A DNA stretch of 64,000 nt, taken from contig NC_070563.1 in NCBI RefSeq assembly GCF_026914185.1, positions 7,151,001 through 7,215,000 of the forward strand. Reading direction: 5' to 3'. Positions 23,323 through 33,669 of the stretch are shown one piece after another. The notes under the pieces are model-generated. The model was not told the DNA's origin. It made no database searches and saw only the letters and a program-made list of their open reading frames with translations. The translations under genes were made by a program, and so were the position numbers. Within the stretch, counting starts at the first letter, position 1. Every line of letters starts with the position of its first letter. Source of the stretch: Puccinia triticina. Its lineage: Eukaryota; Basidiomycota; Pucciniomycetes; Pucciniales; Pucciniaceae.

Positions 23323-24151
23323 ACCCCAGCCGGTTTTGCCCACACCTGCAACCCCTCATCCTCACCCAGCCGGCGTCACCCGCACACCCATCCCAACCCC
23401 GATCGTTTTTGTTTCGCCAAATATCATCAACAACCATGGCTTTCTGACTGTACGCTCCAGCAATCAAAGTTGCGGCTGTCCGTATGTTCTTGCAAAGTTA
23501 CCCCAAAGAGGAAATCCGAAATGCCCTTGGTCAAACAATTTCTGATCAATCTTTCACCCAATGGATTTCTTTGTACAAATCATCTCACCGTGTTATTCCA
23601 GACTCGCAAGACTACAACTGTTGGGGGGCTCCATTGCTCCTTACCGGCAAAGACCATGCGTTCATCCTTGATCAATTAGTCCGCATGGAGCCTGCACTGT
23701 TTTTAGACAAGATACAAGAACGTGTGTGCAACGAGTCCAGTAACCTCCTAAACATTACCGCAATCCACCAAAACCTTGTCAACAAAATGGAGATAACGTT
23801 GAAGAAAGCAAATACTGTGAACCACAAGAAATCGCTTGCCGCAAAATTCACCTGGGTTGAAAAGATGGCCTTGGTTCCTGCGGAATGCATAGATTCACTG
23901 GTTAGTCCCTTTCACCTTATTGGTTCTTTGTGTGGTGTCGTAGTTCAATGATTCACTCATGTCTTTCTGCTATGTGTCAGATGAATCAGGTATATGCTTG
24001 CAAGATCTCCTCAGAACGTTCTCCCAATCCAAACGAGGCACGGAAGCCGATTTATCATGGAACAAAACGCAAATAGATACAGTCTCATCCCCGCTATTAG
24101 CTATTATGGCGTCCTTGCGACCAGCGTTATGGAAGACACAATCAAAGGAAA

Positions 24152-25245
24152 TAGAGATGGCAAACGGGTACCCGCGCGGCGGTACCCGGCACCCGCCGGC
24201 GGGTACTCATCAGGGTCGCGGGTACCGCCGCCGCGGGTGCCAAGTACGGGTACGGGTGTTGGTTTTTGTGTGATTTTTAGGCGGGTACCCGGGTACCGCC
24301 GCTTGATACCCGCCAATACTGAGCTACCTATTTTCCGCTGTGTATGTTCCCGACCCCCTTCTGGACTTGTCTCCTGCAAGTCCTGTGTGATATCCCCGGC
24401 TGCAGCGCCACCAGCTCGCCCACCAGCCCGCCAAGAGGGATTCCTCTTGGCGAGCAGGTATACACACACCAGCTCGCCGAGAGTTCGGAGAGCTGGTGTA
24501 CACACACCAGCTCGCCGAGAGGTCGGAGAGCTGGTGTACACACAACAGCTCGCCGAGAGGTCGGAGAGCTGGTGTACACACACCAGCTCGCCGAGAGGTC
24601 GGAGAGCTGGTGTACACACACCAGCTCGCCGAGAGGTCGGAGAGCTGGTGTACACACACCAGCTCGCCGAGAGTTCGGAGAGCTGGTGTACACACACCAG
24701 CTCGCCGAGAGTTCGGAGAGCTGGTGTACACACACCAGCTCGCCGAGAGGTCGGAGAGCTGGTGTACACACAACAGCTCGCCGAGAGTTCGGAAAGCTGG
24801 TGTACACACACCATGACCGGCTCGCCGAGAGGGATTCCTCTTGGCGAGCACCGGTATACATACACCAGCTCGCCGAGAGGGATTCCTCTTGGCGAGCACT
24901 GGTATACACACACCAGCTCGCCGAGAGGGATTCCTCTCGGCGAGCAGGTATACACCCACCAGCTCGCCAAGAGGAATGCCTCTCGGCGAGCTGGTGTGTG
25001 TATACCAGTGCTCGCCGAGAAGCAGGTATAAATCCTCTCTCGGCGGCAGGTATACTGATACCAGCTCGCAGAAGCCCCCTCTCGGCGAGCAGGCACATAT
25101 CTACAAAAAACAACTTGGCGGGTACCGCCGGTACCCGCCAGAAAGACCCGGGTACCGCCGCCGCGGGTACCAAGTACGGGTACGGGTATCTGTTTTGGGC
25201 CAAAAAAGCAGGCGGTACCCGGACACGCGGCGGGTACCATCTCTA
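24152..25245. mobile_element. Non-autonomous hAT element with internal minisatellite
   Basis: The ends are TAGAGATGGCAAACGGGTACCC (left) and, reverse-complemented, TAGAGATGGTACCCGCCGCG (right). It is flanked by a perfect 8-bp duplication AAAGGAAA (24144-24151 and 25246-25253). Subterminal blocks are rich in GGTACCCG/CGGGTACC. The interior holds a 38-bp tandem repeat and related CTCGCCGAGAG palindromes. The terminus resembles the larger hAT at 17229 (TAGGCATGGCAATCGGG), which may have supplied transposase. ORFs across the repeats on both strands are artefacts. Confidence 0.9.
24463..24805 (+). repeat. 38-bp tandem repeat, about nine copies (array 2)
   Basis: The unit contains CACCAGCTCGCCGAGAG, a short centre and CGGAGAGCTGGTG, then TACACA; the AGCTGGTGTA motif recurs at exact 38-base steps (24491, 24529, 24567 and on). 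The outer CACCAGCT/AGCTGGTG halves make each unit a palindrome. Less regular relatives (CTCGCCGAGAGGGATTCCTCT) continue to about 25090. Confidence 0.9.
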
Positions 25246-25701
25246 AAAGGAAAGCACTTTGAACATTTTCTGAAACACCACTTGGTACGTCTTTGAGCTT
25301 TAGCCGGGTCTGAATCGTCTGCATAACTGACTGCACGCTTTGCTTAGCTCCCACGTATGAATACCTATCCCGGAATCAACTCCGTCCTGGTGATGGATAA
25401 TGCAAAGATCCATTGCACTCGGAAAGTGAGCCAATTGTGCCGAGACGCAGGGGTTTTATTGGTATACCTTCCGCCTTACTGTCCTGAGCTGAATCCAATT
25501 GAGCTCTTGTTTTCTCAAATAAAATCACACCTTCGCCGAACTCAGGGATTAGTTCATTCCCCTGATCCTGTCTGGGCTATCCACCGTGCCCTTCATCGCG
25601 TTGTAACCCCGGCCTTTTGCCGCAGTTTGTTTAGTCATTGTAATTACTTATGCCCGGAAGCCGACTGGCCATTAATTGAACCACTGCCTGCCACCGACTG
25701 A

Positions 25702-26169
25702 ATCCTGTTAATTGAACCACTGACTGCCACAGACTGAATCCTGTACTTGCCATATTATCTGTTTTCCTGTTATGTTGACTTTTACAGATATCCTCAATCC
25801 AAAAATCTGGGCAACCAAGTTGAATTGATTGCATAAATACTTACCCATACCAATCCAACCATATGGGAACAAATCAGGTCGCATTGACTTGAATTGCACT
25901 ATCAGGACATCAAACATGCAGAGCAGGAGAGGAAAGAGAAGCGCAGCACACATGACATAACAGATTTTGAGATTGCCCAACTTTGCGCTGCGCGCAGAAC
26001 AGACTACACAAGTATGGCTACCAGGACATCAATCACGCAGACCAGGAGGTGAAAGAGAAGCGCGGCACACAGGACAGAACAGAGTTTGCGGATAACAGAC
26101 TACACAAGACAGGATCAATACAGGCCACATATAGAATACTATCAAGGCTGAAGGGTGGAATGCGGTTTT
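25702..26169. other. Intergenic; short direct repeat
   Basis: No gene. GCGCRGCACACAKGACAKAACAGA-like segments occur at about 25940 and 26056, preceded by CAGGACATCAA motifs, marking an imperfect ~115-base tandem duplication. Confidence 0.45.
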
Positions 26170-28760
26170 GATCTGCATCTGCTCAAGTCCGGACATCAGT
26201 TGACGGCTGGTGCCAAATGGGAAGCCTAATTCAGTGAGCTCGGTTTCCGTGGTTTTGGAGAAGAAAGACCAGTGTACTATGCCGTGTATTTTCATTTGGG
26301 CCCGCATCAACTCGTCATTTGCGAGGAGTACAATGGTGAGGTAAGTGTTGAAGGCTGGAAACATAATCAGATGAAGTCTTCTTCGAGGTGGATGCGCGGC
26401 CGTTGTTGATACCGTGATTTTTGGGGGTTACGGCCGGGACTTCCAAGAGGTGTTGGTGCAAGTTTGCCACCCCATCGCAGAGTAGCCGACTGGTCCCCAG
26501 TGGGAAACCCATCTTCAAGAGTTCACCTTTGGTAGTGGTTTGAAAGAAGCTCAAATGAATCATGCGCGTGTGACCTTGTTGGAATCAGGCAAGTGTGAGA
26601 ATTTGAGGTAAAGTTCCATGTCTACACTTGATGGAACAGCTGCTTGTCCAGCTCGGTGGTGTCGCAAAATTGCAGGAGTGACGGCGCCAAAGAGGCCGGT
26701 GAGAGGTTCTAACACTTGGATCCCATCGTACTCGTCTACTGACACTTCAAGGATAAATAAATTTCCCAAAAAAATACTCAAAGTTTGAGGTTGGGAAAAT
26801 CATTGAAAAAAAATCACTCCGTACTGAAAAAAAATGCAAACCGAGCGTGCTCAGCCAAAAAAATAAAAATGTGTCAGACTGAGTAAAAAACAATGGGGCA
26901 CATTTTTGGGTTGATTTGTAGGACGGGCCTGCACAAGGCCTGTATGGGCCCCTAACAGGCCCGTTGGGCCCATTGAAAAAGTAGTATTTGTTTGGAATTC
27001 CCATGCTCTGCTAAAATGTGAAATGGGTTGAACTGAATGAAAAATGAGGGGCTACATTTTCAGGGAGATGTTTTGGACGGGCCTTAATGAGGCCCACCTG
27101 GCCCCCACAAAGCCCATTGGGCCCATTGAAAGAGTAGCCTTGGTCAAGAATGCCTATGCTCAGCTAAGAAAAAAAAATGTGTCAACCTGAGAAAAAAACA
27201 TGGGGCCACACTTTTGGGGAGGGCTTATTGACAGACCTGCATCAGGCCCGTCAGGGCCCACCCAAAGCCGGTTTGGTCAACCCAGAAGTAGTCTTGGTTA
27301 AGAATGCCCACATGATGTTTCAGAACAGCACCAATTGACCACTAATCAACAGAAGATATTGAAGGGCTTCTGACATCTGCATGACATTCGTGCACTCCCA
27401 GAATGTATTTCCAGGCCCTTTCCTTCCCCTTGGAAACCTGTTGGCCCGTACGGGCCTGATGCAGGCCCGTCCAAAAAGCCTCCCCAACAATGTGCCCCTA
27501 GGGTTTTTTCTCAGTCTGACAAATTTTTATTTCTTAGCTGAGCATATGCTTTCTTAACCAAGGCTACCCTTTCAATGGGCCCAGTGGGCTTTGTAGGGGC
27601 CATGTGGGCCTCATTCAGGCCCGTCCAAAAAATGTACCCCCATGTTTTTTATTCAGTTTGACCCATTTCACATTTTAGCAGAGCATAGGAATTCCAAACA
27701 AATCCTACTTTTTCAATGGGCCCAACGGGCCTGTTAGGGGCCCATGTGGGCCTTGTGCAGGCCCGTCCAACAAATCACCCTAAAAATGTTCCCCATTGTT
27801 TTTTACTCAGTCTGACACATTTTTATTTTTTTGGCTGAGCACGCTCAGTTTGCATTTTTTTCAGTACAGAGTGATTTTTTTTCAATGATTTTCCCAACCT
27901 CAAACTTTGAGTATTTTTTCTTGGGAAATTTAGTTATCCTTGAAGTGTGAGCCAGTTGGTGTCTTTCCATTGGAGTCAAGGCAGGCTCTCTTGTTGGGGA
28001 TTCTGGGCAAGCTATAGGTCCTGGAGTGCTTCAACGGTTTGGCCTGGTGGAAATGTAACACTTGTTGGCGGGGGGTGATTTGAAAGAAGTACAAAAACTC
28101 ATGAAATAGACTTACTAAGGATCCCTCTGATACGATTGTTCCCTCCGATACAGCAATGGGAGCCAAGTGCTTGATCAAAATCCTCTCAACATGTAACACC
28201 TGGTGCCATGGGATTGAATAAGGTAGTTCAGTGATTAGCACAGGAGCAAAGATGGAGTTCGAAAAACTTACATGGAGTGGCTCTTCCATCATTACACGTA
28301 TTTCATCCCTGCCGGGGTATGCATCATAAGCTTGTGTCGCGAAGTCAAGGTAGGCCAGGTGACCTTCAATCCGACAGCCCATTTGGGACCCGTATTTCCC
28401 GTCATTCGCAACCTTACCATACCAGAAGAGTTGTGTGTTCTTATTGGCTGATACCAAGTAATTAACCATGAACGGCTTTCCCTCCACAATGAGGTTGATG
28501 ACTTTGGATTGGCAAAAATTCCAAGTAATCACTTGAACGTCAACCATCCAAGGTGCATCATTATTGGAGTCAGGGGTGATTTTCCTCCATTTCGGATTGC
28601 CCCCCCATTGCCCAGCGGCGACAGGTGGGCAGCTGACCTGTACAAACAGGCGGTAGTTGATGTGAACCGGCGCTACTCGAGGAGGACGCACCAAGACGTC
28701 TTCAGGTACAGTCTCAGGACAGAGTTCTGGCCCTGGGATGCGGTCAACATCATTGTCCAT
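26170..28760 (-). pseudogene. Gene B: rust-type protein with SAM-like modules, interrupted
   Basis: The start is ATG at 28760. Exon 1 (28760-28272) encodes VHINYRLFVQVSCPPVAAGQ and VQVITWNFCQSKVINLI. An intron (28271-28200, GTAAGT...CACCAG) is followed by exon 2, read from 28199 into GKTPTGS, where a CACTT foldback (26743-27947) interrupts. After it the same frame resumes VDEYDGIQVLEPLTGLFGAV and LYLKFSHLPDSNKVTR, then breaks near 26570. The next frame reads MIHLSFFQTTTKGELLKMGF, and a second module at about 26364-26170 reads KIHGIVHWSFFSKTTETELT and LGFPFGTSRQL. The repeated I-hW-FF...L--LGfp-Gt module looks like a SAM-type helical domain. It is related to gene A. Its function is unknown. 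Confidence 0.6.
26743..27947. mobile_element. CACTT-type foldback element in gene B
   Basis: The termini are CACTTCAAGGATAAATAAATTT (left) and, reverse-complemented, CACTTCAAGGATAACTAAATTT (right). They are flanked by TGA (26740-26742 and 27948-27950). The inverted arms extend most of the way to the centre (about 27350). Each arm carries repeats of GGACGGGCC...AGGCCC...TTGGGCCCATTGAAA, so the element is both a foldback and an internal direct repeat. The CACT- terminus and 3-bp TSD suggest a CMC/EnSpm-type non-autonomous element. Removing it with one TSD joins gene B in frame (TGS|VDEY). Confidence 0.85.
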
Positions 28761-29361
28761 TGTATCTACAGTGAGGGTAATGATTAATTAGTTGAAACCA
28801 AACAGTAGGATGGCATAAAACAAAATCATTAATTTATATCCCAGTCACAGACTCACTCAGTCATTGGGGTCAATTAGAAATCAAAGGAGAAGAGCCTGAC
28901 AAGGGCAGATGAGTAGAACCAGCGGGGTGAGTGTTGATTGAAAAATCAGAATAGTGCTGGCATTTTATACCCCAGGCCTGATATGATTGGTAGTCCTCTC
29001 CTGTTTTGCATCAACACACAGTCAAGATGACTGTCCGACAGCAGTCAGAATGAAAAATAAATGAGTCCCAGCTGTCAAGCTTAAGGATACATCACACATG
29101 AATTTATCTGAAGTGCTGTGGGCAGTTACGCCTAATGAGGATATTGGGATGTGGTCACAAACACAAATCCAGCGCAATCAAACATGCTGTGAGACGGTAA
29201 AAAAATCCCATGGGGCTGCGATTAATTTGTTGTCATGCATGTGAAGGGAATGCGTCCTTGCCACTTACAAATATCAAAGCACTCCAATGACACCATCAGA
29301 GCGGGAAAGGGGCATCATATATTTAGGTAGTGGGAAAGGGGAATCATATATTTAGGTATTA
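28761..29361. other. Region 5' of gene B
   Basis: No gene recognised. A possible upstream exon boundary (CTGTAG just before the ATG of gene B) is visible. Around 29310-29366 the phrase CATATATTTAGGTA is tandemly duplicated. Confidence 0.4.
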
Positions 29362-29366
29362 GCACG

Positions 29367-29476
29367 TGTTGCTAGTGAAAAGAACAAAAACCCTTGACTC
29401 TACATTGCTCCTCCCTGCCCGCCTCTTGGACACTCCATACTCCAAAAGTGGAATTTGCACACCCCACCTCACTACA
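29367..29476 (-). repeat. 3' LTR of copia element
   Basis: 110 bp, beginning TGTTGCTAGTG on the plus strand and ending CCTCACTACA. One difference (gaattt versus gagttt) separates it from the other LTR, implying recent insertion. Confidence 0.93.
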
Positions 29477-29490
29477 CCCCCCCTCAAACT
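29477..29490 (-). promoter_or_regulatory. Polypurine tract
   Basis: On the minus strand, GTTTGAGGGGGGG lies immediately before the 3' LTR (whose minus-strand start is TGTAGTGAGG), the expected plus-strand primer site. Confidence 0.7.
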
Positions 29491-29623
29491 CCACACCCTA
29501 ACTACAAAACTTTGAGAAGAACATGAAGAAAGACATGAGATAAAAAAAACGAAGAAACAGAAGGAGTTGAGGATGGAAAATTGGAAATCAATCAGACAAG
29601 CATGAGATAAAAACGTAAGAGCA

Positions 29624-32179
29624 TTAAGGAAATAATTTTTTCATTGAATTTGAGTGAATGGTTGCCTTCACCGGTTTGGTCAGAAAATCGGCTATGTTTG
29701 CGTCTGTCAAAACCCAGTGAAGCGTTATTTGATGTTCACGGACGGCGTCATTGACAAAAAAGAAATTGCGCTCCAAACTTTTCATCCTGCCTTTTGAAGC
29801 GTTGTTGTTGGAAATCAAGACCGCAGCCCTATTATCACATTTGATTGATAGATTGAAATAAAGGCCGAGTGATTTGAGAATGGGTAAAAGGAAAAGAAGA
29901 AAATCGACCGATTGTCCCAGTGCAATGAATTCTGCTGCGCACGTTGAAGTTGCCACTACTTTTTGCCTCCGCGAACCCCAAGCCACCGGAGCGCCAAACA
30001 GAGTGATGACGAATCCCGATGTGGACCGTTGAAATTTGCCACCCCAATTCGCATCCACCCACGTCACCATCTCATCTCCCGAACTCGATAGTTTTAATCG
30101 TTTGGACCGAGTAGTGTGAATGTACTGTACTAGATGTGATAAGGCATTCCAGTGTGAGGTATTTGGATTAGCACTGAATCGGGCAAGATAATTGACCGCA
30201 AAACTTATGTCTGGTCGACTGCCGAGCGCAAGATAGTTGATGGAGCCGATAAACAATTGGTAAAGAGTTGCCGACACCGGCTCTCCGTCCAAAGTTGTAA
30301 GATTGTCGCCGGTTAGAGGAGTGTGGGTCGTGATCAAATGTTCATTAACCTCTTTCTTGTATTTGTCTACCAATTGATCGATGAGCATGTGTTGAGAAAG
30401 GAAGATAGTGTCGGATTCATATTCAAGTCGAATTCCCACGAGCTTGTCAGGCCTTGAGTCCCACTTGAGGCGTAAATTCTTGTCCATGTTCTGTCGAAGA
30501 AGGTCAACGTCTTTTTGATTGTTACCGAAAACTATACCGTCATCAACATGTATGCAGACTATGATGATGGAGTCATCCTTCCTGTATTGATACAAACATT
30601 CCTCCACCTCATCACACTCGAAACCCCAGCTGTGCAATAATCCCTTGAAGTGTTTCCACCAACACCAGCTGGCTTGCCGAGTACCATATAAGGCCTTCTT
30701 GAGTTTGAGAACTTTTCCTTCCAGATGTGGAAAGAGTTCAACAGGAGGATCGACGTAGATTGTTTCTTCAATAGGACTATGAACAAATGCTCCGGTGATG
30801 TCGAAAGAGTTTATAATCCATTTATTTCGTGTCGCCAAGGTAAGAAGGATTCGCAGAGTTGACAGAGACGCCGTCGGAGCAAAGGTCGAACGAACATCTT
30901 TTCCAAGCCGTTGTTTGAAGCCTCGTACCACAAACCGCGCTTTTAACCTGTTGACCAAGCCATTGGTGTTGTGTTTGATGTCAAAGACAAAGCGGGTTCC
31001 AATGGAATGTTTGCCTTCCTTCTCCAGGATGTTGAAAGTGTCGATTTTAGTAAGTTGATTCCATTCAGATATGCAAGCCTTTCGCCATTCGGCGCCAGCC
31101 GGAGAACGTAGCGCATTCCTCAGAGTATTTGGAATATCAACATTGGATGTTGCTTGAAGAAGATCGATCTGACTGTCTTGATCGTCGCAAATTTCCTTGG
31201 TGCGTTCTTGTCCCAAGGTCAGAATTCTATGGGCAAGTGGTTTGTTAGCTAAGGACGGTGGAGTTGGAAAAATGATTTTCCCTTGAAAATCCAAGAAAGT
31301 GGCACACTCAGAATTAATGACTTTCTGAGTTGTTGGATTCCAAAAAAACCAGCCCCTCTTGTTGTCCTGGTAACCAACAAGATACCCTGTCCAACCTCGT
31401 TGATCGAGTTTTCGACGCTGCTCTTTAGGAATATGAACGCTGGCCCGAGAACCAAAAGGATAGAATGCTTCGGCACATGGCTGTCGTCCAGCCCATTCTT
31501 CAAGAGGAGTTGATTTACAGCGCTGGTTTGGAATTCGATTGACTAGATAACATGCGCATTGATACGCATAAGACCAGAGCTTCTGGGGTAGGTTGGAATG
31601 AGCAAGTGTTGTGCGTGTGATATCGCCTAGAGTTCGGTTGAGGCGCTCGGCTTCCCCATTTTGCTCCGGTGTATAAGGCGAGGTGAAGATTATTTGTGAA
31701 CCCACAGAATCGAAATAGTCTGAGAGAGGCTTGACAGTGTATTCCTTCGCGTTGTTGGATCGAATGAATTTTGGAGCTGTCTTGAAATGAGTGACCAGTT
31801 TCTTCACAAGTGCAATGATAATATGAGGCACTTCCGAGCGGGATTTCATAGGGTACACAAAGGAATAGGTGGTGGTGTGGTCGCGAATAGTGAGGAGAAA
31901 TTTATTGCCAGAAACATCAGGGTCAAAAGGGCCCATGACATCCGTAACAAGAAGATCGAGCCGATTCTCACGAGGAATGACTTCGGGTAAGGAATGCCAA
32001 TGTCGTTCACTTTTGGTTTGTTTGCATGTTTCGCAAATGAAGGGTGTCCAGTGTTTTAGATCGAAGGATGGCACAAAGCGTTTTAAGAATTCCCTTACTA
32101 CTGAGTCGGAGATGTGACCTAGCCGACAGTGCCATTCGTATGCTGGAGAGATGACTTGGCTAGCAGAACGAGTGGACAC
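29624..32179 (-). CDS. Copia Pol: integrase, reverse transcriptase, RNase H
   Basis: An open frame of 851 codons. In order: a GAG-pre-integrase block (HCRLGHISD, CETCKQTKSERH), the integrase core (LLVTDVMGPFD; PEQNGEAERLNRTLG), a reverse transcriptase (FDITGAFVHSPIEE; IVCIHVDDGIVFGN with the DD pair intact) and RNase H (TWVDANWGG, AEFIALG, IKCDNRAAVL). The middle integrase catalytic Asp, normally in a R-S-D-N setting, is Asn (codon at 31756-31754), a GAC to AAC change in CpG context. Integrase should therefore be inactive although the rest is open. It is shifted -1 relative to the protease ORF upstream, so expression would need recoding, or the frame is damaged. Confidence 0.92.
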   Translation of the reverse strand: MSTRSASQVISPAYEWHCRLGHISDSVVREFLKRFVPSFDLKHWTPFICETCKQTKSERHWHSLPEVIPRENRLDLLVTDVMGPFDPDVSGNKFLLTIRDHTTTYSFVYPMKSRSEVPHIIIALVKKLVTHFKTAPKFIRSNNAKEYTVKPLSDYFDSVGSQIIFTSPYTPEQNGEAERLNRTLGDITRTTLAHSNLPQKLWSYAYQCACYLVNRIPNQRCKSTPLEEWAGRQPCAEAFYPFGSRASVHIPKEQRRKLDQRGWTGYLVGYQDNKRGWFFWNPTTQKVINSECATFLDFQGKIIFPTPPSLANKPLAHRILTLGQERTKEICDDQDSQIDLLQATSNVDIPNTLRNALRSPAGAEWRKACISEWNQLTKIDTFNILEKEGKHSIGTRFVFDIKHNTNGLVNRLKARFVVRGFKQRLGKDVRSTFAPTASLSTLRILLTLATRNKWIINSFDITGAFVHSPIEETIYVDPPVELFPHLEGKVLKLKKALYGTRQASWCWWKHFKGLLHSWGFECDEVEECLYQYRKDDSIIIVCIHVDDGIVFGNNQKDVDLLRQNMDKNLRLKWDSRPDKLVGIRLEYESDTIFLSQHMLIDQLVDKYKKEVNEHLITTHTPLTGDNLTTLDGEPVSATLYQLFIGSINYLALGSRPDISFAVNYLARFSANPNTSHWNALSHLVQYIHTTRSKRLKLSSSGDEMVTWVDANWGGKFQRSTSGFVITLFGAPVAWGSRRQKVVATSTCAAEFIALGQSVDFLLFLLPILKSLGLYFNLSIKCDNRAAVLISNNNASKGRMKSLERNFFFVNDAVREHQITLHWVLTDANIADFLTKPVKATIHSNSMKKLFP

Positions 32180-32220
32180 CGCGCGGACAGAAGAAGAAAG
32201 GAAATTGAATGAAGCCGGAG

Positions 32221-32874
32221 TTAAGATCCAAGATCGATGATGGAAGCGAAACTAGATACTAAGTGAATGTCGTGGTTTGGGAGAAAGAAAGGTTGGAAAC
32301 CAGATTCAATTAACTGGCCGAGACTAAGGAGCGTGCCGGTCATTTCCGGGCTGTACAGTACTTTCGGAATCATGAGGGTACCATCCCCATTGACCATCTT
32401 GAGGTGTCCACTATGGGTCGCCAGCATTGAACCATCGGAAGACGCCAATCTTAGTTTCATCGGCGGCGTGATGGGAGATAAGGAAGAAAATGATAAGAGA
32501 GATCCGCTCACGTGGTGGGTCGCCCCTGAATCCAAAACCGTGCCAGCGTCAACGGCACCCACAGCCAAACGAACTGCCACATTCTGATCCGGGCCTGTGG
32601 GTGGGTCGTTCGGGGGTGCGGCCAGGCAGGCGAAACCGGAAGCGGGGCGACCAGGTAGAAGAGTGTTTGGGGCCGGCAACTTGGCATCGTCGTGGAGCTT
32701 TGGACATGACGACCTCCAGTGCCCCTGCACTCCACAGTATAAACACGGCTTGCCGTTAAATAATGTTGGATCCGTCGGGCCTTGGTTGCCTTTCCGGATG
32801 TTGTTGAGAGCTGCCGATATGTCGTCCACCGTTGGGTTTCCAGGTTTTCCCACATTTGGTTGGCGATGTGTCAT
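32221..32874 (-). CDS. Copia nucleocapsid zinc knuckle and aspartic protease
   Basis: 217 codons with a CCHC knuckle (CLYCGVQGHWRSSC) and the retropepsin-type active site (TVLDSGATHHVSG). It shares a frame with Gag upstream but is separated from it by TAA and seven further codons to its ATG. It ends in TAA at 32221, about 14 codons beyond the point where the -1 Pol frame opens, so the two frames overlap by roughly 40 bases. Confidence 0.88.
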   Translation of the reverse strand: MTHRQPNVGKPGNPTVDDISAALNNIRKGNQGPTDPTLFNGKPCLYCGVQGHWRSSCPKLHDDAKLPAPNTLLPGRPASGFACLAAPPNDPPTGPDQNVAVRLAVGAVDAGTVLDSGATHHVSGSLLSFSSLSPITPPMKLRLASSDGSMLATHSGHLKMVNGDGTLMIPKVLYSPEMTGTLLSLGQLIESGFQPFFLPNHDIHLVSSFASIIDLGS

Positions 32875-32883
32875 TTGATTACT

Positions 32884-33654
32884 TTATTGTGCCGGTCTGT
32901 TGTTGAACCGGCCCACAGGTTGCTGAGAAGGTTGTTGTTGATATCTTGGCGTTTGCCAGTTAGGTTGAAAAGATCGAAAAACGGAGACGGTCAAGGGCTG
33001 ATTATTATCGAACCGGTTGCTTTCTCCATATGCCGAAGTAATGATGGTCTGGATGTCGCGGGCGGTGACGTTCTTCCTATCCCCCGGTTGGAGGGAGATA
33101 TTCTGAAACAACTGAGACCGAGACATGGTGGGCGGAGGTGGTGCGATGGCCTGAAGAATAAGACCCTCGACCAAAGGGGGCAGTGCAGCCTGAACATTCT
33201 TGAGATCGGCAAATACGTCGAACACCTTGTTGAACAAACCTTGGACTTGCGATGGGTCAGTGGCGGGTCCAGTAATCCTGAATTTGAGGAGTCTGTCAAT
33301 AAGTTCCATTTGACGAAACCGAACTGTGCCTTGAAAATTTGCTTGAACCGCATCAAAAGCCTCAGTTCCTTTGGTGTACCGGTCGACAAGGGACAATAAT
33401 TCATCGTGTACCGTAATTTGAATGAGATAGAGTAAGCAGGTCTCTTCCTGGATGGATATCTTCTTGTAGTTGTCCGAATTGTTGAAGAAAGCCGCATGAT
33501 TCAGTGTTAACAAGATAACCCTTGAGAGATCACGTTTCCACTTGTTGAAGTTCGATCCGTCGGCCGTGAGTTGTTCGACTTCCAACTTGTAAACGCTGGG
33601 CTGCTGAAGGAACTTGTTCCTTGGAGTGACCTCGGATGATGCCGTTTGTGACAT
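32884..33654 (-). CDS. Copia Gag (capsid) protein
   Basis: 256 codons, MSQTASSEVTPRNKF onward, with LTADGSNFNKWKRDLSRVI typical of the copia-type Gag (UBN2-like) N-terminus and a Pro/Gln-rich tail. No zinc knuckle lies within this ORF; it follows in the next one. It terminates at TAA in the same frame as the protease ORF. Confidence 0.82.
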   Translation of the reverse strand: MSQTASSEVTPRNKFLQQPSVYKLEVEQLTADGSNFNKWKRDLSRVILLTLNHAAFFNNSDNYKKISIQEETCLLYLIQITVHDELLSLVDRYTKGTEAFDAVQANFQGTVRFRQMELIDRLLKFRITGPATDPSQVQGLFNKVFDVFADLKNVQAALPPLVEGLILQAIAPPPPTMSRSQLFQNISLQPGDRKNVTARDIQTIITSAYGESNRFDNNQPLTVSVFRSFQPNWQTPRYQQQPSQQPVGRFNNRPAQ

Positions 33655-33669
33655 GGAAAAAAGATGTAG

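Larger units (their letters stand above)
23436..25701 (+). pseudogene. Tc1/mariner-like DDE transposase, interrupted
   Basis: The N-terminal helix-turn-helix region reads IKVAAVRMFLQSYPKEEIRN. A 43-base intron (23901-23943, GTTAGT...CGTAG) leads to SDESGICLQDLLRTFSQSKRG, containing the first catalytic Asp. A frameshift near 24045 moves to the frame reading NRYSLIPAISYYGVLATSV. A hAT-type element (24152-25245) then splits the gene. After it, KHFEHFLKHHL, an intron 25285-25347 and SVLVMDNAKIH (second Asp) and CPELNPIELLFSQIK (Glu) follow, ending at 25701. This is the DDE_3-type superfamily common in basidiomycetes. An early in-frame TGA also lies within a few codons of the likely ATG near 23436. 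The gene is dead, but the insertion itself is clean. Confidence 0.82.

Noticed and set aside
24104..25354. Long ORFs on both strands across the 24-25 kb repeat (up to about 416 codons)
   Set aside because: They are a by-product of a 38-bp repeat without stops in several frames; the same region is open on both strands and encodes only repeated peptides.
32221..32260. Classic slippery heptamer for -1 frameshifting in the copia overlap
   Set aside because: I found no X-XXY-YYZ heptamer in the ~40-base overlap, so programmed frameshifting is unproven and an indel is as likely.
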